A DNA stretch of 64,000 nucleotides from Micromonospora sp. MP36 (GCF_008119785.1 NZ_VSFA01000017.1:1-64000), one strand, 5' to 3'. Shown: positions 6,786 through 15,545, numbered from the stretch's first letter. The notes: a model not told the origin generated them from the letters alone. Translations and numbers: made by a program.

Positions 6786-8951
6786 TCAGACGCCGGCCCT
6801 GGCCTGCGCAGCCGTGGTCGCCTTCGGGGTCCGGCGTCCGGGCATCCACCAGTTGGCCTTGCCGCACAGTTCCATCACCGCGGGGACGAGGACCATCCGG
6901 ATGATGGTGGCGTCGACGAGCACGGCGACGGCCATGCCCAGACCGATCTGCTTGACCGAGACGTCGGGGCCGAGCAGGGCGGTCGTGAAAATGGCGATCA
7001 TGATGGCAGCAGCGGCCGTGATGACCTTGGCCGTGCTCGCCAGTCCGCGAGTGACGGCGCTGCGGGTGTCACCGGTCCGCTCGTACTCCTCACGGACCCG
7101 CGAGATCAGGAAGACCTCGTAGTCCATCGACAGGCCGAACAGGAGCGGGAACATCATCATCGGCACCCAGGTCACGATCGGCATCTCGGTGGGGAAACCA
7201 AGGACCGAGCCGAGCCATCCCCACTGCACGATCGCGACCAGCACGCCGTAGGCGGCGCCGATCGACAGCACGTTCATCACGGCGGCCTGTAGCGCGATCG
7301 TGACCGACCGGACCAGCACCACCAACAGCAGCAGGGACAGCACGATGACGACCGTGATCATCAGCGGCAGGCGTGAGCTGGTGTCCTCGGCGAAGTCGAT
7401 CGCGCCGGCGTTCGGGCCGCCGAGGTAGACCTGCTCGCCGCCGGGCGCCTTGGGCAGCACGTCATCGCGGAGCTCGTGCACCAGGTCCACGGTCGCCTCC
7501 TCCTGGTATCCGGTCTTGGGGAAGGCCATGAAGATGGCAGCCTGCCCGTCCCTGCTGATCCGGGGCTGCGTGGCGTAGGCGATGCCCTCGGTCCTCCGGA
7601 CCGCTTCGATGACCGAACTCAGCTCGGGGTCCCTGGAGTCAACCTCGGTGGCGAAGATCAGGGGCGCACCGTAACCAGGGCCGAAGCCCTCGGAAATGAT
7701 CTTGTATGAGGTGTAGCTGCTCCGGCCGTGGGGCTGGACGCTGGCGTCGGGCAGGCTCAGCCGCATCGACAGCACGGGGGCGGTCAGCACCAGCAGGCCC
7801 GCGCCGGCCAGGATCGCGGCGACGAGGGGCTTGCGCTGCACCACGCCGGCCCAGCGCTCGGCGGGGGTGCGGCGCTTCCGTGCCGGGGTGCCGTCGCCCC
7901 CCGACCGGCGGGACACGCGACGGGGCAGGCGCAGTGAGTTGATCTTGTAGCCGATGAAGCCCAGGAACGCCGGCAGCAGGGTCACCGCGGCGATCATGGT
8001 CACCAGCACGGTCACCGACGCGCCGATGGCCACGCCGGTCATCATCTTCTGCCCCATGGCGATCAGGCCGAGCAGCGCGATCATGACGGTCGTGCCGGCG
8101 AACAGCACCGCGTGACCCGCGGTGGTGATGGCCTTGACCGTGGCGCTTTCGGGCTCGTCGCCGTCCTGCAGGCTGTCCTTGTAGCGGGTCAGGATGAACA
8201 GCGCGTAGTCGATGCCGACACCGAGCCCGATCAACACGGCGACGAGCACCGTGAAATCCGGCGAGGGGACCACGTGCCCCACGAGCTTCATCAGCGCGAC
8301 GCCGCCGAGGACCGCCATCAGTCCGGTCACGATCGGCAGGCCCATCGCCACCAGTGACCCGAAGGCGATGAACAAGATCACCGCTGCGGTCAGGAGGCCC
8401 ACACCCTCGGCCGGGCCCTGCGGGGGTGTCTCCGCCTTCTCCGCCTTGTCCCCGCCCAGCCCCAGCGTCACGCCGTCACCGGAGGCGACCTTGACCAGTT
8501 CCACCAGCGGCTTGACCTCCGTCTTCGGCACATCCTTGTCGGTCAGCGGGATGGTCGTACGGGCGATACGACGATCCTTCGTCACCAGGTTCTCGTCCTG
8601 ATACGGCGAGGCCACCGGCCCGGTGATGGGCGAGGCGTCCAGCTCGGCGATGACCTTCTCGATCTTCTGCCGGGCAGCAGGGTCGTCGATTCCCTTGTCC
8701 GCCTTGATCGCGAGAGTCAGCGTGTCCCCTTGCTGCTCAGGGAAGTGCTTCTCGATCAGAGCCTGCGCCTTGGCGGAATCGGAGTCCCCACCGGAGTAGT
8801 CGTTGTCGGAGGCGGCGGCGTAGTTGAAGCCCAGGAACGCCACGGCGATCACGCCGACGATCCAGGTCAGCAGGACCAGGCGGCGACGCCGGTAACAGAA
8901 TCGGGCCAGCCCCGCCAGAGCTCCATCCGTACGGGGAGCCTCGGTTGTCAT
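6786..8951 (-). CDS. MMPL-family RND transporter
   Basis: A 721-residue RND/MMPL exporter, the class that moves lipids, siderophores and hydrophobic compounds across actinobacterial membranes. The N-terminal RRRRLVLLTWIVGVIAVAFL helix is followed by a large extracytoplasmic loop. A sterol-sensing-like helix bundle contains GLGVGIDYALFILTRYKD, then a second loop and a second bundle with FGLSMDYEVFLISRVREEY. The GxxxDY(A/E) motifs are the proton-relay Asp-Tyr pairs. I start at ATG 8951, the second of two adjacent ATGs, because GAGGAG lies 5-6 bases upstream. It is the last gene of the operon with the multicopper oxidase. The final 13 residues are hydrophilic. The substrate is not evident. Confidence 0.9.
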   Translation of the reverse strand: MTTEAPRTDGALAGLARFCYRRRRLVLLTWIVGVIAVAFLGFNYAAASDNDYSGGDSDSAKAQALIEKHFPEQQGDTLTLAIKADKGIDDPAARQKIEKVIAELDASPITGPVASPYQDENLVTKDRRIARTTIPLTDKDVPKTEVKPLVELVKVASGDGVTLGLGGDKAEKAETPPQGPAEGVGLLTAAVILFIAFGSLVAMGLPIVTGLMAVLGGVALMKLVGHVVPSPDFTVLVAVLIGLGVGIDYALFILTRYKDSLQDGDEPESATVKAITTAGHAVLFAGTTVMIALLGLIAMGQKMMTGVAIGASVTVLVTMIAAVTLLPAFLGFIGYKINSLRLPRRVSRRSGGDGTPARKRRTPAERWAGVVQRKPLVAAILAGAGLLVLTAPVLSMRLSLPDASVQPHGRSSYTSYKIISEGFGPGYGAPLIFATEVDSRDPELSSVIEAVRRTEGIAYATQPRISRDGQAAIFMAFPKTGYQEEATVDLVHELRDDVLPKAPGGEQVYLGGPNAGAIDFAEDTSSRLPLMITVVIVLSLLLLVVLVRSVTIALQAAVMNVLSIGAAYGVLVAIVQWGWLGSVLGFPTEMPIVTWVPMMMFPLLFGLSMDYEVFLISRVREEYERTGDTRSAVTRGLASTAKVITAAAAIMIAIFTTALLGPDVSVKQIGLGMAVAVLVDATIIRMVLVPAVMELCGKANWWMPGRRTPKATTAAQARAGV

Positions 8952-8996
8952 CATCTTCTCCTCAAGTTGCCGTGAATCATGTATTTCCGTTCTCAC

Positions 8997-9284
8997 TCAG
9001 TCGGTGTTCATTTCGGTGCCGAAAATGTGCGCCAGCAGACCTGCTGTGTCCCCTGGTGCGTTTCGCAGCGGGGCGAGAAACGCCGACTCGGCGAGCTCCT
9101 CCAGCACCGTGTTGATGACGTCCAGGTCGGCAGGGGAGAGGGACGGGGCCCGACGGGCCAGCCGATGCAGTTCGGCGTCGATGACGGCCCGGGTGTGCCG
9201 ATGGACGAGGGCAAGGAGATTCGACTCGGGACCGTCCGCGCGTTCAGCGAGTTGACCAGCGGCACGGGCCGGATCAGTGGCCAT
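8997..9284 (-). CDS. Small protein resembling the glutamyl-tRNA reductase dimerisation domain
   Basis: A 95-residue helical protein. The middle, RHTRAVIDAELHRLARRAP, and the ending with two short helices and AGLLAHIFG follow the spacing of the C-terminal dimerisation domain of HemA-type glutamyl-tRNA reductases (helix 'ELARL...', 'KLLH.PT', terminal 'LFG'). The NADP and catalytic domains are absent, so it cannot reduce glutamyl-tRNA. I use ATG 9284 because it overlaps the multicopper oxidase stop by 11 bp; an in-frame ATG at 9329 lies deeper inside that gene. It sits between the oxidase and the MMPL exporter in one operon. The similarity is a judgement by eye and may reflect only a coiled-coil-like dimer. 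Confidence 0.55.
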   Translation of the reverse strand: MATDPARAAGQLAERADGPESNLLALVHRHTRAVIDAELHRLARRAPSLSPADLDVINTVLEELAESAFLAPLRNAPGDTAGLLAHIFGTEMNTD

Positions 9285-11271
9285 GGCCTGGGCCGCCGCC
9301 GTGCGAGCCGCCGAATGGCGTCGTGACACCGTCGTAGCGGAGTCGCAGCATCATGCCCTGGTGCGCATGCGGCAGGTTGTGGCAATGGTTCATCCAGATT
9401 CCGGGATTGGTCGCGCGGAATGCGACCTCCCAGGTCTGGCCCGGCCGGACGTCGAATGTGTCCACCCACAGCGGGCTGCCCGTCGACGGCGTCCCGTCCC
9501 TGGACAGGATCAGCACCGGATGGCCGTGCAGGTGCCAGGGGTGCGTTTCCAGGCTTCGGTTGACGACGGTGAACCGCACGACGTCGCCTTCGACGACCAG
9601 TTGGTCGGGGATGGCGGGGTGGCCCCGGCCGTTGACGGTCTGCGCGTACGCCGGTCGGCCGTCGACCAGGGCCACCCCGCGGTCGAGGACCATGGTGAAG
9701 TGCCGGTCCGCGTTGCGGGTGTCGAAGGACACGGCGGCCGGGGTTCCGTACCGCAGCAGGTCGAGCTCCGGCAGGCCGGACGTGTCCTCGATGCGCGCTT
9801 CAGCGGGGGCGTCGCCCTGCGGGCGCAGGCGCAGTCCGCCGTCGCGATCGTCGTCGACAACCAGCGCCACGGGCGTGTCCGGCATGAGGAACACCAGGTC
9901 GTATCGTCCGCCTGCGGGCAGCCGCAGCCCGACGTCGCGGACCTCGCCGGGCCGGTTGAGATCTCGGCCGTCGACGGCCACCACCCGGAACGGGGTTCCG
10001 GCGAGGACGATCCGGTGCGGATCCGAGTCGGTGTTGATCAGTCGCAGCCGTACGGGTGCACCGGGCGGTGCGGAGTGTTGGGTCTGGCCGTCGCTGCCCG
10101 CGATCACGACGGTGCCGTCGAACGTGTGCACGGGCAGGGCCAGGTCCACCTGCTCCGCCGCGGAGTGCGCGTCGGCTCGCGGTCCGCCGCGCGGTGTCAC
10201 GACGAGGGTTCCGTACAGCCCCTTGTGGACGCCGACGTGGGAGGCGTGATGGGTGTGGTACCAGTAGGTGCCCACCTGGTCGGCGCGGAACCGGTAGACG
10301 AATTCCTCACCGGGTGCCACGGTCAGCTGGGTCACACCGGGCGCGCCATCCTCGCCGCACGGTACGTCGTAGCCGTGCCAGTGCAGGGTCACGCCGCCCT
10401 CGATGTCGGTGTTGCGCAGCCGCACTTCGAGCAGGTCACCCTGGGTCGCGGTGATCGCCGGACCCGGGACCTCGCCGTTGTAGGTCCACGCGTCGATCTC
10501 TCGCCCGGACGGGAGCCGTACGGTGGCCTTCTTCGCGGTGAGCACGTGGCGCCGCACGGTGCCACCCGATGCCGGCGACCCGGAGCCTCGCAGGTCGGCC
10601 ACCGACACGGCCGACCGGGACGAGCGTCCGCGGCCGCCTCCCGTGGTCACCGATTCGGCGGGGAGGAACGACAGCCCGGCGCCGGCGCCGGCCGCGGTCA
10701 CCACGACCGCGCCACCGGTCCAGCCGAGAAACCGGCGGCGCGAGATCGGGCGTCGACCCACCGGCGCCTGCGCGACGCCCGTATCGGCCGCCTTCTCAGC
10801 GGGAAGCGCGACCACTCGCGCGGTCAGCAACGCGCCGACGCCCACGAGCGAGATCGTGATCAAGGCCGTGCTCAGGGTGAGCGGGTATCCGACCAGCAAG
10901 GTCACCACAAGACCGGCCAGTGCCGCGTAACCCGCGGTGAGCACCGAAACCACGCCGCGCGCCGACCCGCCAGCTGCTCGCCCCCGTCTTGTCGCGAGCA
11001 GTTGGGGGCCGGCGAGCAGCACGGCAGCGGCCCCGGCGGCTCCCAGCAGCGGCAGCCCCAGGAGGACCTTCTCCTGCACGAACCACCAGCCCCGGCCGGC
11101 CAGGATCGCCACGGTGACCACCCGGACCAGCGTCACGAGCACCGCCGCGGCTCCGGCGGCGAGCGCCAGCCGGGTACGCCGGAGCGCCAGGCTGACGCCG
11201 GCCGCGAACCACGCGGCCACGCTGAGCAGCGCGACGACGTGGTCCACGATGATCCAGAGTCCGGTGGTCAT
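9274..11271 (-). CDS. Membrane-anchored multicopper oxidase
   Basis: A 665-residue protein. Residues 1 to about 160 hold five or so transmembrane segments; a twin-arginine-like SRRRFLGWTGG with a hydrophobic stretch follows near 175; then come the cupredoxin domains. All four copper-ligand motifs are present: HWHG, YWYHTHH, HPWHLHGHPV and HCHNLPHAHQGMM. The oxidase should therefore carry type 1, 2 and 3 copper and face the outside. This family oxidises Cu(I), nitrite (in two-domain relatives) or phenols; two cupredoxin-like halves in about 440 residues are visible. It overlaps the upstream membrane gene by 4 bp (ATGA). Fusion to a polytopic N-terminus is less common than a simple Tat signal. 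Confidence 0.9.
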   Translation of the reverse strand: MTTGLWIIVDHVVALLSVAAWFAAGVSLALRRTRLALAAGAAAVLVTLVRVVTVAILAGRGWWFVQEKVLLGLPLLGAAGAAAVLLAGPQLLATRRGRAAGGSARGVVSVLTAGYAALAGLVVTLLVGYPLTLSTALITISLVGVGALLTARVVALPAEKAADTGVAQAPVGRRPISRRRFLGWTGGAVVVTAAGAGAGLSFLPAESVTTGGGRGRSSRSAVSVADLRGSGSPASGGTVRRHVLTAKKATVRLPSGREIDAWTYNGEVPGPAITATQGDLLEVRLRNTDIEGGVTLHWHGYDVPCGEDGAPGVTQLTVAPGEEFVYRFRADQVGTYWYHTHHASHVGVHKGLYGTLVVTPRGGPRADAHSAAEQVDLALPVHTFDGTVVIAGSDGQTQHSAPPGAPVRLRLINTDSDPHRIVLAGTPFRVVAVDGRDLNRPGEVRDVGLRLPAGGRYDLVFLMPDTPVALVVDDDRDGGLRLRPQGDAPAEARIEDTSGLPELDLLRYGTPAAVSFDTRNADRHFTMVLDRGVALVDGRPAYAQTVNGRGHPAIPDQLVVEGDVVRFTVVNRSLETHPWHLHGHPVLILSRDGTPSTGSPLWVDTFDVRPGQTWEVAFRATNPGIWMNHCHNLPHAHQGMMLRLRYDGVTTPFGGSHGGGPGHGH

Positions 11272-11681
11272 GCTGCCTGTGGCGTGGGCGTCGACGTGGC
11301 CGGCCTGGCCAGCTGCCGGGCCTGGCGGATGATCCTCCCGGTCACGGCCACGATGGCGAGACCGTTGACCGCGTGCAGGCCGAAGACGAGCCCGCCAGCG
11401 GTGCCGTCGAGCGCGGTGGCGATCGCCGCGATCACGAACTGGAGAACCGCGAGCCCGGCGACCAGGCCGCTCATCCCGATGAGCCGTCCGGGCATCCGGG
11501 CTGTCGCGGCGACGACGGTCACCAGCACCGTGATCAGGACAATTCCGCCGCCCAGCGCGCGGTGCGGCTGGAAGGACTCGTCGTTGGGTGCCGTGTCGAA
11601 GGCACCGCTGGCCGCCAGGAAGAACTGTGCGACGACGGCCAGCAGCTGCAGGGTCGCCAGGCCGGCGAAGGCTCTACGCAT
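11268..11681 (-). CDS. Four-helix membrane protein (DUF6220-like)
   Basis: A 137-residue protein with four hydrophobic segments: near residues 5-27 (LATLQLLAVVAQFFLAASG), 45-63, 72-92 and 100-117. A HRALGGG motif follows the first loop, and a second His lies at GLHAVNGLA. Paired His in helices suggests a haem-b or quinone-binding bundle like small DUF6220 or cytochrome-like proteins. It is the first gene of the minus-strand operon and overlaps the multicopper oxidase by 4 bp, so it may anchor or feed electrons to that enzyme; this is inference. AGGAG-like bases (CGAGGAG) precede ATG 11681. The operon promoter should lie in the dyad-bearing region upstream. Confidence 0.7.
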   Translation of the reverse strand: MRRAFAGLATLQLLAVVAQFFLAASGAFDTAPNDESFQPHRALGGGIVLITVLVTVVAATARMPGRLIGMSGLVAGLAVLQFVIAAIATALDGTAGGLVFGLHAVNGLAIVAVTGRIIRQARQLARPATSTPTPQAA

Positions 11682-11775
11682 GGCGCGCTCCTCGAGGTGG
11701 GTGAGGGAGATCGTTCATGGCGGTGATCGTCGCGCCGGTGCGGCTGCCGTCGCCTCGGACAGCGGACGGCAGCGC

Positions 11776-11827
11776 CTACGCAATTGGGCGTAGCCGGTTC
11801 GCGTCTCGCTACGCCGGCCGGCGTAGC
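11776..11827. promoter_or_regulatory. Paired CTACGC-N6-GCGTAG dyads, probable response-regulator operator
   Basis: Two dyads with identical arms and spacing lie in the 201-bp divergent intergenic region: 11776-11793 (CTACGC-AATTGG-GCGTAG) and 11809-11826, the latter inside a perfect 20-bp palindrome 11808-11827. Their centres are 33 bp (three helical turns) apart. They lie about 95-145 bp upstream of the membrane protein/oxidase operon and 56-107 bp upstream of the sensor kinase. NarL/LuxR-type regulators bind such inverted hexamers as dimers, so the response regulator encoded at 13124 is the natural candidate. Confidence 0.65.
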
Positions 11828-11882
11828 AGGTCGCGCGTCTGGGCGCAGCGTTGTCCGTGGACGAGAACCGTAGGATCACGGC

Positions 11883-13127
11883 ATGGAACAGCATGCCGTG
11901 TCGTTCCCCCTGCGGGTGGTGGCGCAGGACGTGGTGCTCGCGCTCTTCATCACCGTGATGCAGGTGCAGGGCACGGTCGCCCGCGTTGCCGTCGACGGGG
12001 CCGAGCGTCCGCTCGCCGACCTCGGAAACCTCGGATTCGCGCTGCTGGTGGCGAGTGGTCTGGTCGTGGCCGTCCGCCGCCGGTGGCCGGTCCCGGTGTT
12101 CGTCACCGCCGCGCTCGCCAGCCTGGTCTACTACAGCCTCGACTTCCCGGACGGGCCCGGCTGGCTCGGGCTCTTCGTCGCCCTCTACAGCCTCGCCGCG
12201 TACGGTGACGGGCGCCGATCGCTGGTGGTAGCCGGCGCGGGCGTCACGGTGCTCACCGTCGCGTGGCTGGTCGCCGCTGCCGACATCGAACCGCGAGCCG
12301 CCATCGGCTGGGTGTTCTTCCGGATCGGCGCGTCGGTCATGAGCGTGGCTCTCGGCGAGTCCGTCCGGTCTCGACGAGTCATCGCGGCCGAAGCTCAGGA
12401 GCGGGCTGAGCTTGCGGAACGGACCCGCGAGGAGGAAGCGCGGGCGCGGGTCGACGCCGAACGGCTCCGGATCGCGCGCGAGGTGCACGACACTGTTGCC
12501 CACGCCATCGCAATCATCAACGTCCAATCCGGTGTCACCGCGCACGTGCTCGACAAGAGGCCGGAAGTGGCACGCGAGGCGCTGCAAGCCATCGAGCAGA
12601 CCAGCTCTCGGGCGCTGCGAGAGATGCGGGCCATCCTCGGGGTGCTCCGTGACGACAACGACGGGCGCCTGCCGTACCCCGGGCTTGGGCAGATCGACGA
12701 ACTCACCGCCAAGGCACGCGACGCCGGACTCGACATCAAACTCGAGGAGACCCCGCCCGCGGCGCCGGTGCCGAGCGCGGTGGGGAGCGCCGCCTACCGC
12801 ATCCTGCAGGAATCGATCACCAACGTGATTCGCCACGTCGGCCCGACCCGGGTGACGGTGGCGCTGAACCCGGGGGACGACGTGTTGGAGATCCGCGTGA
12901 CCGACGAGGGGCGCCGTGCCGCTTCAGGCGACGACCCCGCGGCCCCGCAGTTGCCGGCCCAGCATCCGGCCAGCACCGGCAGCTCGGCCCAGCCCGGCCG
13001 CGGGATCCTCGGCATGCGCGAGCGCTGCCAACTGCTGGGCGGAGAACTCGACGCCAAGCCCACTCCGGGCGGAGGGTTCGAAGTCACCGCCCGGCTGCCC
13101 CTCGCGCCGTCCGGGTCGCGCCTGTGA
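11883..13127 (+). CDS. Sensor histidine kinase, NarL/DesK class (HisKA_3)
   Basis: A 414-residue kinase. Residues 1 to about 155 contain roughly five hydrophobic segments with short loops (membrane sensor), then a charged coiled-coil linker (AQERAELAERTREEEARARV). The phosphoacceptor is His202 in REVHDTVAHAIAIINVQ. The ATPase domain has an N-box YRILQESITNVIRH and the GRGILGMRERCQLLGGEL G-box. An Ala/Pro-rich insert lies before the G-box. It overlaps the response regulator by 4 bp (GTGA), forming a cognate pair. The signal is unknown; the divergent copper-oxidase operon suggests the envelope stress or metal response that it controls. Confidence 0.92.
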   Translation: MEQHAVSFPLRVVAQDVVLALFITVMQVQGTVARVAVDGAERPLADLGNLGFALLVASGLVVAVRRRWPVPVFVTAALASLVYYSLDFPDGPGWLGLFVALYSLAAYGDGRRSLVVAGAGVTVLTVAWLVAAADIEPRAAIGWVFFRIGASVMSVALGESVRSRRVIAAEAQERAELAERTREEEARARVDAERLRIAREVHDTVAHAIAIINVQSGVTAHVLDKRPEVAREALQAIEQTSSRALREMRAILGVLRDDNDGRLPYPGLGQIDELTAKARDAGLDIKLEETPPAAPVPSAVGSAAYRILQESITNVIRHVGPTRVTVALNPGDDVLEIRVTDEGRRAASGDDPAAPQLPAQHPASTGSSAQPGRGILGMRERCQLLGGELDAKPTPGGGFEVTARLPLAPSGSRL

Positions 13128-13834
13128 ACGCAGCGGCCGCGCCACCGATGACCAACCCCCCGATCAAGGTGCTGCTCGCCGACGACGAGGGTCTCGTGCG
13201 ATCCGGGTTCAAGGTCCTGCTCGACGTCGAGGACGACATCACGGTGGTGGGAGAAGCCACCAACGGCGCCGAAGCCGTCGAGCGGGCCCGCGCCACCCGA
13301 CCCGACGTCGTCCTCATGGACATCCGCATGCCGAAACTGGACGGGATTCAAGCCACCACCCAGATCGCCGAGATGCGCGGCTTGGAGCAGGTCCGGGTCC
13401 TCATCCTCACCACCTACGACACCGACGAGTACGTCTTCGACGCATTGCAAGCCGGCGCCAGCGGCTTCCTGCTCAAGGACGCCGGACCGGCCGAGCTCCT
13501 GCACGCCATCCGGGTGGTCGCCGCCGGAGACGCGCTGCTCGCACCGCGGATCACCCGACGCCTCATCGGCCAGTTCACCGCGCGACGCACAGCCGCGCAG
13601 GCCGCCGAGGACCGGCTCGCGGTGCTGACCCAACGCGAGCGCGAAGTGTTGGCCCTGGTGGGGCAGGGCCTGAGCAACACCGAGATCGGTGCCGAGTTGT
13701 TTCTCAGCCCGGCCACCGCGCGCACCCATGTCAGCCACGCGATGGCGAAGCTGGGTGCGCGCGACCGGGCGCAACTGGTGGTGATCGCCTACCAGACAGG
13801 ACTGGTCAGCGCTGATCGTCCGCCGCACCCCTGA
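13124..13834 (+). CDS. NarL/LuxR-family response regulator
   Basis: A two-domain regulator of 236 residues from GTG 13124, or 228 from ATG 13148. The receiver domain has the acidic pair in VLLADDEG, the phosphoacceptor Asp in VVLMDIRMPKLDG (Asp66 from the GTG), the Thr in ILTTYDTDEY and the Lys in LLKDAGP. The C-terminal LuxR helix-turn-helix contains LTQREREVLALVGQGLSNTE and SPATARTHVSHAMAKLGARD. It is translationally coupled to the kinase. The two identical dyads at 11776-11827 upstream of the pair are its likely target, which would give both autoregulation and control of the divergent operon. Confidence 0.93.
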   Translation: MNAAAAPPMTNPPIKVLLADDEGLVRSGFKVLLDVEDDITVVGEATNGAEAVERARATRPDVVLMDIRMPKLDGIQATTQIAEMRGLEQVRVLILTTYDTDEYVFDALQAGASGFLLKDAGPAELLHAIRVVAAGDALLAPRITRRLIGQFTARRTAAQAAEDRLAVLTQREREVLALVGQGLSNTEIGAELFLSPATARTHVSHAMAKLGARDRAQLVVIAYQTGLVSADRPPHP

Positions 13835-13909
13835 ACGGTGGTCTGCCGGTGATCAGGCCGGTGCCCCGGCGCCGGCAGCACCCCTTGATCGTGGATCTAG
13901 GATGCGGCG

Positions 13910-14389
13910 ATGCAGATCTCCATGCGGGTCCCCTATGACGAGAAACGGCTACGCCGCACACTGCAGTTCATCCTCCGTCCGCAACTGAGGCTCGTCCGCA
14001 TCCTGGGCGGAGTGTTGATCGTCCTCGGCCTCGCCCTGGTGGCGCTGGACCCGTCCACGTCGCTGGCCTACGTCGCCCTGGTCCTCGGACTGCTGTTCGT
14101 GTTCGCGATCGCACCGATCACGGTGGCTCGGTCGGTGCGTATGCAGTCCAACGTCATCAGGGACGGGCTTCACCTGACGCTGGACGACGAGTGGGTCACA
14201 CTGATCTACCCGCTCGTCGAGTCGCGGCTTCGGTGGGCTGGCCTCGACCGGGTCATCGAGACCCCCGAGGTCTGGTACATCATGTTCGGCAAGATCCAGG
14301 CGATCACGGTCCCGAAGGAACCGATGACCGAGGAGCAGCGGGCCGAGTTCGGCGCGTTCGTCAACGGGTTGCATCCGGCCGGCAAGTGA
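13910..14389 (+). CDS. YcxB-like membrane protein
   Basis: A 159-residue protein. Two adjacent hydrophobic helices (about residues 30-68) follow an N-terminal strand-rich segment. The C-terminal half (GLHLTLDDEWVTLIYPLVES, then LRWAGLDRVIETPEVWYIMF) resembles the YcxB-like C-terminal domain, a small beta-rich cytoplasmic domain found after two helices in many Firmicutes and actinobacteria. The function of that family is not established. It starts at ATG 13910 without a strong ribosome site and stands alone behind the two-component genes. Confidence 0.65.
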   Translation: MQISMRVPYDEKRLRRTLQFILRPQLRLVRILGGVLIVLGLALVALDPSTSLAYVALVLGLLFVFAIAPITVARSVRMQSNVIRDGLHLTLDDEWVTLIYPLVESRLRWAGLDRVIETPEVWYIMFGKIQAITVPKEPMTEEQRAEFGAFVNGLHPAGK

Positions 14390-14703
14390 CCGTCCCCATC
14401 GCGCTCATGCCACCGAACCCAGTTACGGCCATCCGCGCAGTTCCGCCGTCTGGGCCGGCAATCCTCCCACCGCCAGCGTAGGCGAGCCGGGGGGAGCGGT
14501 TGACCGGAATGACTCGGGTACGAGCGGACCGAGGTGACGCATGCCCCGCTGCGGTCCGGGGTGCTTGCGAGCCTCGGAATATGGCCCTCTCGGGGGATCC
14601 CGCCACCTACGCTCGGGGCAGATCGCCTGCCGACCGCGACTGGCGGACGGCCGGCGGCCGGAGGCGTGGTGCGGAGCGGCTGACAGGCATCGGAGGAGAC
14701 AGC
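14390..14703. other. Intergenic leader before dps, no gene seen
   Basis: No coding sequence that I can support lies here. The stretch ends with CGGAGGAGAC, the ribosome site of dps. The length (314 bp) leaves room for promoters of the stress-sigma type that usually drive dps, but I could not pick out a convincing -35/-10 pair. Confidence 0.35.
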
Positions 14704-15279
14704 ATGGCCCAACAGCAGGAGCGTTCGGACAGCCAGCCCCGACTGCACCAGCATGGCCGGGAAATCCAGGCATTCGGGACGCTGCGCCAGCTACCGGTCG
14801 GTCTTTCGTACGACGCGCGAATGTACTCGTGTGAACGCCTGAACCGGATCCTCGCCGACAGCCGGATCCTGCACTCGCTTTACAAGAAGCACCACTGGCT
14901 CATGCGCGGGCCGACGTTCTACCAGCTTCACCTGCTGCTCGACAAACACGCGGGCGAACAGCTGGAATTGATCGACATGATTGCCGAGCGTATTCAGACG
15001 CTCGGCGGGATCGCCGTTGGAGACCCGCGGCACGTGGCTGAGTTGACCCGGGTGCCGCGCCCGCCCAACGGTGCCGAGGAAGTCCCGGCGATGCTCTCGC
15101 GCCTGTTGGAAGCGCACGAGCTGATCCTCACCGACGCACATGATGCTGCGGCGCGGGTGGCGGACGGTGGCGACGACGGCAGCAACGATCTGCTGGTGTC
15201 GAACGTGATCCGCACCAACGAACTCCAGACGTGGTTCATCGCCGAGCACCTCGTCGACACCCCCATCGTCCGGGTCTAG
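14704..15279 (+). CDS. dps: Dps-family ferritin-like DNA-protection protein
   Basis: A 191-residue four-helix-bundle protein that should form a dodecamer, oxidise Fe(II) with peroxide and store the iron. It carries the Dps ferroxidase signature spread over two subunits: KKHHWLMRGPTFYQLHLLLD on one helix and KHAGEQLELIDMIAERIQTL on the next, with the His and Asp/Glu ligands in place. ATG 14704 is favoured by GGAGGAGAC 4-8 bases upstream; open codons further upstream have no Dps similarity. A 35-residue N-terminal extension precedes the bundle and may contact DNA, as in other actinobacterial Dps proteins. It is followed immediately by a gene relic. Confidence 0.92.
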   Translation: MAQQQERSDSQPRLHQHGREIQAFGTLRQLPVGLSYDARMYSCERLNRILADSRILHSLYKKHHWLMRGPTFYQLHLLLDKHAGEQLELIDMIAERIQTLGGIAVGDPRHVAELTRVPRPPNGAEEVPAMLSRLLEAHELILTDAHDAAARVADGGDDGSNDLLVSNVIRTNELQTWFIAEHLVDTPIVRV

Positions 15280-15284
15280 TCAAC

Positions 15285-15545
15285 GGCTTCGTCTCCAGCA
15301 GCGGACACCTGATCAAGCCGTACCTCGGCGCGGTCCTGCCGACCCTGGTGATCACCGGGCTGCTCACCTTCGCCCGGTTGGTGCAGAACATGGTGGAAAA
15401 CTCGCTGGATCTCAAGCGTATCCAGCGTGCATCCGCGCCTACTACCACCGCCAGTTCGCCAGCGAGCACGACTTCTTCGCCGACTGGTCGCCTTCGCCGC
15501 GCAACTCGCGTACATCAGGCGGGCCTCGATCTGGCTGCGCGGCTG
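15285..15545 (+). pseudogene. Multiply frameshifted relic of a membrane protein
   Basis: Consecutive protein-like segments are read in different frames. The first is SGHLIKPYLGAVLPTLVITG then LLTFARLVQNMVENSLDLKR (to about 15428). The second is IRAYYHRQFASEHDFFADW (15431-15487), and the third is LVAFAAQLAYIRRASIWLRG with a stop at 15543. Joined, they read as 'transmembrane helix - LDLKRIQRIRAYYHRQF - amphipathic region - helix', a layout seen in actinobacterial hypothetical membrane proteins with an 'RIQRIRxYY' loop. The shifts fall near 15429 and 15485. The function of the parent is unknown. The relic has lost its start and directly abuts the dps stop. Confidence 0.6.
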
